Of a stretch of DNA of 64,000 bases, positions 12,875 through 24,178 are shown piece by piece. The notes beneath the pieces are model-generated. The model did no database searches, was not told where the DNA came from, and worked only from the letters and a program-made list of their open reading frames with translations. This DNA comes from Aulostomus chinensis (taxonomy: Eukaryota; Chordata; Actinopteri; Syngnathiformes; Aulostomidae), in NCBI GenBank assembly GCA_037954235.1, contig JBBMOA010000016.1, forward strand, positions 22,691,383 through 22,755,382, given 5' to 3'. Positions within the stretch are counted from its first letter, which is position 1. The number at the start of each line of letters is the position of its first letter. The translations under genes and the position numbers were made by a program.

Positions 12875-15719
12875 CATATTATGGAAAACTATTATCAAAA
12901 AAACCCTTATCCAAGACATATGGCGGTCCCATTCTGCTACAAATACCTCCCGCTCTTGCTCCGTATGGTGATGTGCCTCCAGGCGAGACAGCGGTGTTAC
13001 GATTGTCCTGTGAAATGGCCCAAGGCATCTGATTTAGTGGTGATTAGCGGTGTCCGGGGGTGGAGGGGTGTGTGTGTGTGTGTAGGGGGGGTGCATTCAT
13101 GGTGTTCTAGCCTGTGGACATACAGCCTTCACCGAGAAAAACAGCCTCCAGGGAGGATTTGGAGCCACTATTCATTCAGTGCGAGATAAAAGCAAACTGA
13201 GAGTGAGATTGACAATTATAGCCTGAAAGCATCCAGAGGAACAAAATCACACTCAGGCAGGGCAGGTTTGAATAATTATTGAATTAAAAGGCCATTGATC
13301 ACTGACATTTTAGACTAAAATGAGACCTTACCTCAGTGTGGACAGCGGATTTTCTGGTGTGGGGGGGGCTCAGGGTGCATGACGGAGCATTTGACTAAAG
13401 ACCCAATGATGAGAAAGTACTCAGGCGTGAATGAAGACGGATGAGGAGAGCAGAGCGCCACCTGTAGCCCCACAACCCTCCACCGCAGCCTTTCAAACAC
13501 GAGAGGACAAGAACAACAGCTGCCGGCTGACCTACATCCAAAACCCTTCAGTATCTCAGTAGTTTATCTCAGTGAGGCTGAATTCCAAAACGTCAGTCAG
13601 TAAAACAAATTGAGTTAAGTGTAATTTTCAATCACGGTTAAGGCAGACATGAATACCTAATGGAAGAATATTTGAATAAAATGTCATTATTGCTACTGAT
13701 GGAATGGGCTTCCTTTTTGGTGCGTCACTAATCTAAGCGTGATCGGGCTCGCCAGGACGCCGCCGATGCACTCTTCTGATTAATGCAAACACCAGCTGCA
13801 CGCACCTGACTCACTCAAGCTCTAATCCATGATGCTCCATAACCCGCTACTGACAGCAGGAGTCTTCAGAGTAAACGCCACCAGACTGAGACCGGCGTTG
13901 ACACACTGACACCGCGCTGCTAATCTCCATGAGTCGGCAGCATCAAAGCCCAGTGTCCAAGGTTACTTTCACATACTTCGCTCGACGTGCTGCAGTTTGT
14001 CTGTGGTTCTCTCCACGACGACACCGTGTGTTACTAAAGACAAAAAAGGATTTGTCAGTTTCATGCGTCGCTTTAAGACCAGGAGGATTAGTGTCGCGTG
14101 AGGTTACACACAGTTAACAAGCAGTTTTCACCACTGATGCACAAACGACATAAACGGCGGAGAAAAAAAACATCACATTAGTCACCAATAATTGATCTTA
14201 ATAAACTGAATCAAGCAGAGCCATTAACTATTAGCAAGTGTAACCTTTGAGTATATTGGAAAAACAAACAGATGTGAGCTCCGGAGGACGGGCAGGGTCA
14301 GCGCAGGTGTAATTAATAACGTTAATTATAGCTCTGTTCCATTTAGGCGAGCCAGAGCTCTGATATTGTTCATGCTGAATGGCTGTGACACTCAATGGAA
14401 CACAACCGTAATTAGTTTCACCAGTTACACCTGTGTTTACCTGCTATGTCGCGTCAGATGGGCTGCAGTGCGCATTTAATCCCCATAGATGCACAGCACC
14501 TGTGAATATTGACGCTGTAAAGCACCGACTGGGAGAACTGGGTTCTCATGCTGGGCATCAGACCAGAAGGGGTCACTCTGCCACCGTCACTGTGTCTGTA
14601 TGCTTCAGCATGACAAGCACTCAAACACTCCACAAGCTTGTTTGTATTCACACACTCACACACGAGAGAAACCGTGCTCTTAAATGTAGCTTATCTTTTA
14701 GCTGGTTCTACCAATCTGCCGAGACAGACTTTCTGATTTATTCATTTTTGCGTTTGAGAACATCTGTCCAGGTGTGCTTAACCAAGACACACAGTGCAGA
14801 TGAACTTTGTATTAGCACAGGTAAAAAAAAAAACCTGGAGATTTTGTGATGATATTTTGTTCCATGTCTGCTCTTGCACTGATCTCTCTCACACACATAT
14901 ACGTTGCCTCTCAAGCACAAAAAGCACTCACTGATATTTTAATCATCCGTCTCCGATTGCTCCGCACTCAGCTGCACCTGCTCCATCGTCCTCTCTCTGT
15001 TTTCCTACCTGGGGGGAAGGTGAGCAATGAGGCTCGGGCAGAGGAGAGGACTCTGATTTGTATTCATTTGCGGCTGATCTCTTGGGAGAGAGCAGGAAAA
15101 AGAGAGAGAGAGAGCGAGAGAAGCCTTTCTCCCCCTCCTACCATCGCTGCAGCAGAAACAAGAACCATTCAATCAATCTGACTCTCCCCCTAAGGCTTGT
15201 CCAATCAGCCCAAGATCTGAAACAGAAATTAATCACCTCACCATCTCTAACAATTGATGGCACCAACCAGTGCATGGAGCTTTCAAAGGAAACATGAGTA
15301 AAAAAGCCCCAACCACCACCACCACCACTCAACCTCACCCACATCCTCCCCTGGTTCACACCTGCACAAAGCAACACAACAGTTGCGGATCTCAGATCAT
15401 TGTCTCTTACTATGATAAGCACAGAATCTATTCAAACCCAACGTGCATAAGCAGAAGAGGTCAGAGTTCAGCCATGACACCAGTAGACTGTGACAGAAGA
15501 CCTCTGAAACACAGTGAGAGCATGGCAACAAGGGAGCGAATCATCTGGACCCTCAAATTTACTCTCGATACGCCTCCGACCCCCATTTGAAGTCATGTTG
15601 CCCAGTAAGGACCAGTGTTTCTCAGGATATGTGGTTTCATCAGGTGCTTTTCACAAGAATTAACCAGATTTCACCATCAAAAATATAAATTCAAACATGA
15701 GATTCAAGTTAAAAAGAGA

Positions 15720-16300
15720 GAAAATGTTGTTACACTCAGCTTAATGAAGCTTCCAGGCATTTGTGTTCGTTCAGCTTATATTTAGGTTGTGTGTTTTTAA
15801 GCTTCCATTTCGCTTCCAAGTAACATTTTAGCTTAGTTGGTGTTTGTTTTACATTTAGCTTATCGTTTACATTTTAGCTTAATTTTTATGCTTCCATTTA
15901 GCTTATGATTCTTTATATCTTAGCAACTTGGTGCTTGTTGTTTAGCTCGTATTTTTACCTTTGAAATCTTTTTTCATACATTTTTTGAACATTCTTACAG
16001 TTAGCATCTAGTTGTTCATTTTAGCTAAGTTAGCTAACACTTTACCTTGTAGATTTGCTATCTTACATTTAGCTTCCAGTGGTTCAAATATTAGCTTATT
16101 GTGTTTACATTTGACCGTGGAGAGTTTCAATCTCATGTTTAGCTAGTAATTGTTTCAATTTTGTTTTATTTATTAGGCTTACATTCAGCTTTTAATTGTA
16201 TTATCTTTTTTAGTTTAGATGTTTCGATGTTTTAGTTTGCGTTTTTTTCAAGGTACGATGTGGCTTCTAGCTTTTAGCTTACATTTGTTTCTTTTAGTTC
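15720..16300. repeat. Degenerate TTTAGCTT-word array
   Basis: A T-rich stretch of about 580 bp with roughly nineteen copies of TAGCTT/TAGCTA-type words (for example TTTAGCTTATCG, CATTTAGCTTCCAG and TTTAGCTTACAT), spaced irregularly at about 15-50 bases. No clean period is visible. It reads like an old, decayed minisatellite. Confidence 0.6.
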
Positions 16301-16997
16301 CTAACATTAAAAATATGAATCAATAAACGATGACGATGCCATTTAGAAATATTACTTTTTCTAGGAAGTAAAAGTGAAATTAATGACACCACTCTGGATG
16401 CATCAGACCTATTAAAGTAATGAGTTACGTCTGATATTAGAGCAAAATGGAAATACGAATGCTGAAATCACAGCATGGAGGAGCGGCGTCAGAAGACGTG
16501 ACTGCTTCCACTTACAGGGGAAGTCAGTTGGCGATAAACTGATTTATTTCAGTTTGACTTGGCCAGGCTGAAAAAATCCGCCTCTATTTAAGTGCTTGTC
16601 AGATAGAAAAGCATCCTTGCCACTGTCATTTTTACAACCGGCGATCTAAATATTCATGCCGACTTCAGCAGCTGCTCAGTTGTGTGGAAGCAAGAAGGCT
16701 TTTTTTTTATTCTGTCCACAACTCTTTGTCCCACCTTACAAGTGTGTGGATGTTTGGAACAGCTGTAAACACTCTGTGCAGTCGTTTCCTTTGAACATTA
16801 TACCTTCTTCAAGCATATAAGTACCAGAAATAACATGGCTGATTATTACTTGTGGCTATTTTATATATTTGGCAGATAACGGATAAGTCAGTGAGATTTC
16901 AGAGTTGCTATTTCACCTCCACAAATACAGATCTTCAAAGAGTCTTTGATCACAGTGTGGTCCGTCCAACCAGGAGACATGATAAAGGGCTCTAACG

Positions 16998-17032
<35 letters not shown>

Positions 17033-18852
17033 CTGTCACTGGCCATTCCACACATGATTGCGATACCATGTGTTGCTGCGCTAAGGAGCATGGTAATTGT
17101 GCTTGGGAACAGCTTAAAGGGTAATTGCGCGTGGTGTGCAGGGTGTCTGCAGAAGGCCCTGCAGGCACCAAAGGGGATTTGAGGGGTTTGGGGAGGGGAT
17201 GACTGATCAGAGCTTTGAGGCTGCTTCAGATCTCCCCTTCATCACCGACACACCCCGCTGGCATTTGACAGTTTGTCAATCAATACGTTGACTGCCTCCA
17301 AATCTCGCCAATGCTCTTGAGGAGGAAGTCTCTCTCACTCACCGTCATTCATCTGAGAGTTTTATCTCCGGTAACGGCAGCATCAGTGCGGCGTCGCTGC
17401 TACGGAGGCGTGAAGCCGTTTGCTATGAACGCACCTCAGTTAGGAAGGTCGGCGCGCTGGATGACATCAACCCTGGATGAGGAGCAGCAGCTAAATCTGT
17501 CACTACCAGGGATTAGCTTCCTAACAGGAGGACTCAGTTACACCTTCCCAGCAACAGCATGGAGGTGGATCCGTCCGGGTGGAGGTGTCTCCAGCAGTGC
17601 TTCTCTGACCTACTGGCCGTCATTAGTGGATGACCTACGCTCACTTTTACTCTGTGACACTGATTTGCCCTTCCTCCTACTGACTGACAGTCTGATTAGA
17701 CTTGCAGTGGTTGTGTGAGAGGACATCAGTCACGACTGAAGCGGCTGTTTGCGAAATAACTGCCTTTCTCTCTACTTTCCTAAGAGTTGGAAGATTGATC
17801 GGGTGAGGATTGCTTCTGAAGAAAGCTACAAGGTTGAGTGGTTGTGTGTCTTTGATGTCCATCGACTGCAAAAAGCAAAGACGAGTTTTCTGTTGAGAAT
17901 CGGCCAATAGAGGAAGAGTTGGAATTCACACGGTAAAAATGATACAGCGTTTGTGTCATTACCACACAGATCTACTGTGTAACGTGCATTAATTAAACTA
18001 AAATGTATAAAATGTACAAATCTAAAGCCAGTGTCAGGGAAAACTAAAATATCGCTTGATGCTCAAACTTATTCTAGTGCCACAGCGGTAATTTTGGAAT
18101 TACCATCTTAAATGCAGTTGTAACGTTCTCATTCACTTCATTTTGTTACAGTATGGCATATAAATACACTTTCCATGTGTCCTTGAGGTAGTGTGTGGCA
18201 GTGTAACATACAGTATTGGTCATGGCTGCTAATCAATTGGTAGAGCCTGGGAATCAAACCCACTTGTCAGAGTGGATAACTGCTGATCCAACAAGCCACT
18301 GGTGTCCACCATCCCTCTCTGTCTGTCACCGAGTTGTCCAGCCAGGGGACACGCCAGTAAAACACGTCAGTCAGTCAAGACACAACAGCACACGGATCAA
18401 ACCTGACATGTGCTTTTGTCATAATTACCAAAGCACATGTCACTTTTTTCCCTCGTTGTCCCTCACATGAGAGATGTCGTGCTAAGTCAGGCTGAACTAG
18501 GTAGCAAAGCAAAATCTGATAAGGAATCCAAAGATTAGAGTCTCCTGAAAAACACACATTAGCTCTCAGCCCATGAACCACTGACCTGATGACCAAACAC
18601 ACCCTGAAGGTAAATGGACTTTATGAACAAGCATCTACACAGTGAGAGCAAAGCAGGACGACCACAACGTGACAAGTTGGCTGTTGCTGATACAACACAG
18701 TCTTTGTGCTTACATATGGCCTATAAAACGGCACTGGTCTGAGGAAATAATGATCACGAATCACACAGATGATTTCTGAAGATGTATTTTCTCTCTTTAG
18801 TCCACAGACTTTGTGAAAACTAGAAATAAAGGCATGAAAGAATACTTTTGAA
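16301..18852. other. Non-coding stretch, no gene recognised
   Basis: Contains a 135-codon plus-strand frame (17311-17718) without recognisable domains or splice context, judged accidental. A pol-III-like A/B-box pair may lie on the minus strand near 18235-18300. Confidence 0.6.
16999..17028 (+). repeat. (CA)n microsatellite
   Basis: About 15 CA units. Confidence 0.95.
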
Positions 18853-19242
18853 AATCCATCCATTTTCTACTGCTTATCCTGTTAAGGGACACGGGGGTTG
18901 GGGGGTGGAGCCTATCCCAGCAGCCTTCAGGTGAGAGGCGGGGTTCACCCTGGACAGGTCGCCAGTCCATCACAGGGCCAACACATAGAGACAGACAACC
19001 ACTGGCTCTCCCAGCCACGCCTACTGTCAATTTAGAGTCTAGATTAACCTGGTCCTCCCTTGATGTCTTTGGACTGTGGGAGGAAGCTGGAGTACCAGAG
19101 AGAACCCACGCAGGAACAGGGAGAACATGGAGACTCACACAGAAAGACCCTGTGCTGGAGCCGGGACTCAAACCTGGAACCAGAACTTGGAACCCTCTTG
19201 CTGTGAGGCGACAGCGCTGACCACTGCACTACCGTGCCGCCC
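18853..19242 (-). mobile_element. Teleost interspersed repeat with tRNA-like head and GGAT-type tail (SINE/RTE-like)
   Basis: Read on the minus strand it begins GGCGGCACGGTAGTGCAGTG, has a B-box-like GGTTTGAGTCCC, passes through a conserved body (packaged plus-strand words include GGACTGTGGGAGGAAGC and GGAGCCTATCCCAGC), and ends in a short GGAT/ATGG tail. I recognise this as a very abundant fish repeat. The A/B-box-like head suggests a tRNA-derived SINE and the tail resembles RTE-type LINEs, but I cannot assign the family. The copy is nearly full length. Confidence 0.8.
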
Positions 19243-20239
19243 TATTTTTGAACATGTCTCTGTTATATCAAAGTCTCCCAGGCTAATGGATGTTGATAGA
19301 CGTGTCCAAATACCACAGTAACACAAAATATATCAAACTGTCCAAGTAAACCGTCTACAAATATAACCCACATCATAAGACACCCATACAAACAAGAAAT
19401 CACAAATAATCGTCGGCACGAGACCGTTGCCGGGCAGAACCCTGTTCTGATGGGCCTGTATATTTTCCCTGGTGAGCCACATGACAATTTTTTAAATCAA
19501 GGTACCTTTTTAACATCTTATTACATTGATTCATCAATTTTAAGGACTGTATGAACTGACACTCTTGAAATTGTTCCAGAGAGGATAAAACAAACTTTTA
19601 AGTGAAATACGAAGACAGTTTCAGCTTATAACCTTCAACTTTAGAGGTTTCAGATCTTAAAGATGATTAGAAGTAGACGATTTTAGTCCTAATTGTTCAC
19701 TGATGTTTAGACTTGGCTCTGTACGGGGGAGGCTCAGTGCCGATGCTTCCAGCTCCTCTTGGGGGTCTGGGATCCTGAAGAGTTGAGAACCCCTGAACTT
19801 CCAACAAGGTCCATGTGATATTTCTAGAGAAATTAGTAGAAATGTCCAGAAACGAGAGGTGTTTCAAAACCTTCAAAACTGTGGGCATGAATGAAACTGC
19901 ATGCTAGGCCTCATCGTGGTCAGCACACACACTCACGTACAATCCTATCATGTCACGGCTGAGGGAGGTAGGAGCCATTCCCGTGTTTATGGCTGGTGAC
20001 CTTGCACATCGGACCTGGTTGACCCAAATGAGAAGTGACATAAAGGTGAGTGCCCCCCGGTACCTGTGGGCCTCTACCACCATTTGTATCATCAAAGTGA
20101 ACCAAAGCAGAACTGACAAAGTGAAAAACAAACATTTAGGCAACAGCGTTGGTGGAATGTATCTGCTTGTTTTTAATCTGCTGCTCCAGTATGAATTATC
20201 TGACATGGTGACACACCCAGTAAAATCAGGCTATGAGGC

Positions 20240-20964
20240 TCCTGTGGCACCGTCTCCCAGTTTCAGTCTGGGATGCAGACACCCTCTCCATCTTTAAGAG
20301 CAGACTGAAGACCTTCCTTTTTGATCAGGCTTATAGTTAGGACTGCTTAGGCTGGCCCTTAGATATGCTGCTATAGGCTTAGACTGCTGAGGGATCTCCC
20401 ATGATGCACTGGGCTCCTCTCTTCCCTCTCTGTCCTCCTGTATGTGTCATATATAAATCATACTCATATGTGTTACTAACTCGTCTTCTTATTTGGAGCC
20501 TTCAGGCTCCCCTCATCCCAGATCCCGGGTGCTGCTCGAGGAGGCTGCAGACCTGAAGAGGCTCAAGCTGCCACCCGTAGCTCCACCTGCTCACGTCCCC
20601 GTCTGTCCATCAGTCTCTTCCCTTTATCACTCTCTTTCTCTCTGTCCCACTCTTTCCTTCTGTATATCTGTCTTCCTCTATTATCCGTCTTTGTCGCTGC
20701 CTTGCTCTCCTGCTCTCTTTCCCTCCAACCGGTCAAAGCAGACGTCCGTCCTCACTGATCCTGGATCTGCTCGACGTTCCTGCCTGTTAAAAGGAAGGTT
20801 TTCGTCGCCGCTGTTGCAGGATGTGCTTGCTGATGGAGAATTGTTGGGTGTAGATTCATTGAAGGAGTGAGGGGCTGGACCTGCTCTACCTGTAAAGTGT
20901 CATAAGATATCTTGTAGATATCTAGTTGTGATTTGGCGCCGTACAAATAAAACTGACTCGACTA
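20240..20964 (+). mobile_element. 5'-truncated LINE (L2-like), last RT-ORF codons plus 3' UTR
   Basis: The first 100 bases encode the end of a LINE ORF (WDADTLSIFKSRLKTFLFDQ, then AYS and stop at 20338-20340). About 620 bases of 3' UTR follow with the typical fish-LINE words: a CT-rich block, CTGCCTGTTAAAAGGAAG, and finally GATTTGGCGCCGTACAAATA with an AATAAA-like end at 20964. Everything 5' of this is missing, as expected from truncated reverse transcription. L2 clade is my best guess. Confidence 0.82.
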
Positions 20965-21879
20965 AAAGGCATGTTAGGATAAAATCTTTAAAGAGGCTTA
21001 AGATTCAGAAAGGAGAGCGCCAATGAGGCTGAGGTCCTGAGGTGGGGGGGGGGGGCACTCAGGACAGATGTTTGTCTTGCAGATGAGGGGCAGAGGAACA
21101 TAAAGCAGCACAGTCTTCACTACTGAAGGAGCTCCAAGCCCCAAAGCTGGAGCTCTCATGAAAGAATCAGACTGTTGAGACTTGCCAAGGGTGCAGGACT
21201 GAGCATTGATCACTTTAACAGTTGAAGGGAGTTGAAGCCAACACTTTAAACAACTCACCCTTTTTACACGCTTATCTTTTTTGTCTTTGCTGTTTCAAGA
21301 CCCTCGGGACACCGAATTTATGCAGACATCAGCTGATTTCTGCTGGCCTGAGGCAGCACAAGGAGCCAGGAGGAGAAGGAGAGAAACACAGAGAGCAAAG
21401 TCACCTAAAACTGTAAACTGGCACAGAGTGAGAATGTTTCCTTCCATCCAGCGTCCTTGAGTGGACGTCCACTCCCTCCCTCCTCTGCTGGGATCTCTGG
21501 GTCTTTGTAAGCTCTGGCTGTGGAAGAGAAGGCCTTCAGATGCTGGTAGGCAGCGTGACCCTGCTGAACGCCGACAGCTATTTCCAACTGTCATGAGTTG
21601 GTTCTCACTGGCTGCCGCTGCCTTGGCCTGCGACGTTTGAACGTCATTGGATCGTCGCATCAACTCGTTTGTGTTTCTGATTTATCACAAATTTTAACAT
21701 TTTCAGAAAAGCTGTGTGTGGAATAGTGAGCGATTGCATTTAATGGCTTGTCGGCCACAAACGCACCTGCTAACAATTTTATGTGCCATCAGTAAAGAGA
21801 TGAAGCACACGGCTGTGACTTGAAGGTGAGCTGATCCAACACTTGGTATTTTATTGAGACACCAACATCAGGAACACAC

Positions 21880-21909
21880 CATACATACATACAATTACAT
21901 ACATACATC
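21880..21909 (+). repeat. (CATA)n microsatellite, interrupted
   Basis: Two short ATAC/CATA runs separated by AATT. Confidence 0.8.
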
Positions 21910-23417
21910 ACGCACAACACAAGCAGCCAAAAAGACATCAGGACAAAACACAATCACAATGAGTAACTAGTGATCAGGGCCCTTGGTAGGGGCCCGATAT
22001 CGGCATTAATCAATGAATGAGCCAAAATTCCCATATTAATGTCCAGGTAAACGTCAAGCTACATGCTGCAGAGATAGAAAAGTCATAGAAAGTGTCAAGT
22101 GCAGCATCACGAAGTCAGGCTGCATATATTTCTGCCTTTAATGAAGTTGAGGAATACGGTAGACTATTTGCTTCACATTTGTTGTTTCGATAGCAGGTTG
22201 CACAACCATGAAAATGCACTGTTAATAACTGCGTGGTTGTCTTACAGAGGGGAAACGACTGTAACAGTGTGGGACGCGACCAAGTGGTATTTATGAACCT
22301 CTGTCTCAGACAGGTTACTCCGACTAAATGATACCTCACTTGTAGAACTGAAGCGAAAGAAGAAGAAAAAACCCCAGCTCATTGTGGTTCTACCCTGGTA
22401 ATAAATGTCTACAAGAAGCTGTCCAAGAAAAAGACCCTGTTTACTTCTCGTTTTTTTTGCCAGAACACTCAGGATAATACCTGTTAGCAAGTGAACTGTA
22501 GGGATGTTGGCTGGCAGCTTTAGCTGGACAGAGTCAAGCAAGCGGTTTCTGCTGTTTCCTCTCTTTAAGTTAGCTATGCTAATTGCTGACAGGAATTTCA
22601 TATTTTCCATACAAACATAGGAGTGGAACCAATATTTTCATCTTAGTCTCTGCAAGAATGTGTATATTCCTAAACCTCCTTCCTTACCTCAAAAACTACC
22701 TCCAAGTTTTAACGTCTTTCATCAAACCAATCTATGTAATTGCCTTTTCAGTTACTTCAATCTTCTTTTTGTGGTCAAGTACAACCAAGATGGCCACTCT
22801 GCACTCAAATTTCACCATTTGCCTTGATCTGAAAGTTGCAATCAGATCAGTTACCCACTAATGCAGGCTAACTCTCTTAGCTTCACCACGCTTAAAATGC
22901 AACAAAGACCCCATGAGAAACATCAAGCAAATAGATAGCAAGATACGATGCTAATCAGCCAACCGGCATTAAATCAGGATTATCCTGGCAAAGCTGTATA
23001 GCTTACACAGTGATATTATTGAGGTATTTGGAAAAATGCCCAACTATGAGCAATCACGTCCACAGCCACTGCTCAGAAGTGACGTTAAGCCACCAGAAGA
23101 ATTCGCTAATAGGTCTGCGTGGAAGGGCTCAGACTGGAAAGCAGCTGGCCAAGACCGAAAAGTCAAGACAACTCATATAACCATGACCACATTTAATCAG
23201 CAGCAGCCTGTACACCAAGACAATGAGCAGTTCATTAGTGCTCCTGCAGGGACGAGGACGCGAACACCCCCAGGCAGCAGAGAGACACTTCTGTTTGCTC
23301 AAGTTTTTACATTCGCCTCTCAGTTCCATCAAAGTGGCTACTCATGACAGTAAATGACCTCTTATGCCATAGAGACATGAAAGAGATAGACCTCACTCAC
23401 GGCACTGACGATCATTT

Positions 23418-23439
23418 ATTATAATAATAATAATAATAA
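23418..23439 (+). repeat. (AAT)n microsatellite
   Basis: About seven TAA units. Confidence 0.85.
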
Positions 23440-24158
23440 CAATTATGATTAGGATCCTCACTGAGTCTAACATAAATGATGATAATAACCCTCTTCCTAC
23501 AATTTCACTGCGATAAATCCGTCACAGTCACAAACGGCCTATAAAATCGTATCAAAGCCTTTCGCAACTTCTTCAGACTCCAACCTGACAATCTCTGAAT
23601 TTCGCATTCTCCATGTGACCTCAGGAAGAATAGCTGTAGCTATGCTCAGCTAATGATGGATCCTAATCAAATCAAATCAAGTCTGAATCACTCGTGACAG
23701 CCTGTGAGCGCCACATTAGTCCGCCCAGCACGCCCACATCCCCTCCCAGAGCCGTCAGTCTCCACCTGTCACGTAGCCTCCGCAACACAAAACTCCCAAC
23801 AAACCAAAGACAGAAATCATTCATTCAGGACTTTCGGCGGGTTTAAAAGAGCCAGCTGACCAGCTGAGGTAGTTGGGGCATCAAGCAAAAAGCTACCCGG
23901 TTAAGAAAATACCAGATGAGGAGAGATTTGTTGTGAAGCGGAGATTTTTTATCTTTCCTGCCCTGCTTAGGATGCCTTGAGGGGTGTGTTATCAGGTCAG
24001 GGACTCGCAACAACTGTGGTGACAGGTTTTATTTGTCAAGCCTGAGAGGGAAGCCAGAGTTTTCTACTTTGCTGTAAACTGAGTGAAACTCTTGTGATTT
24101 AGAAACAAAATTAACTATTATGAATTCTATGTATGGTCGCTGCTACAGTATTTTTTTT

Positions 24159-24178
24159 GTGTGTGTGTGTGTGTGTGT
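24159..24178 (+). repeat. (GT)n microsatellite
   Basis: Ten GT units after a T8 run. Confidence 0.9.

Larger units (their letters stand above)
1..15719. other. Non-coding stretch, no gene recognised
   Basis: Open frames here are short and random in composition or translate microsatellites. Apart from the repeats listed there is nothing I can name. Two blocks (3540-3830 and 4781-4920) look like ordered, non-repetitive sequence that might be conserved regulatory DNA, but this rests on appearance alone. Confidence 0.6.

Noticed and set aside
17311..17718. 135-codon plus-strand open frame
   Set aside because: No domain, splice context or coding-like periodicity recognisable; length is within chance for a window this size.
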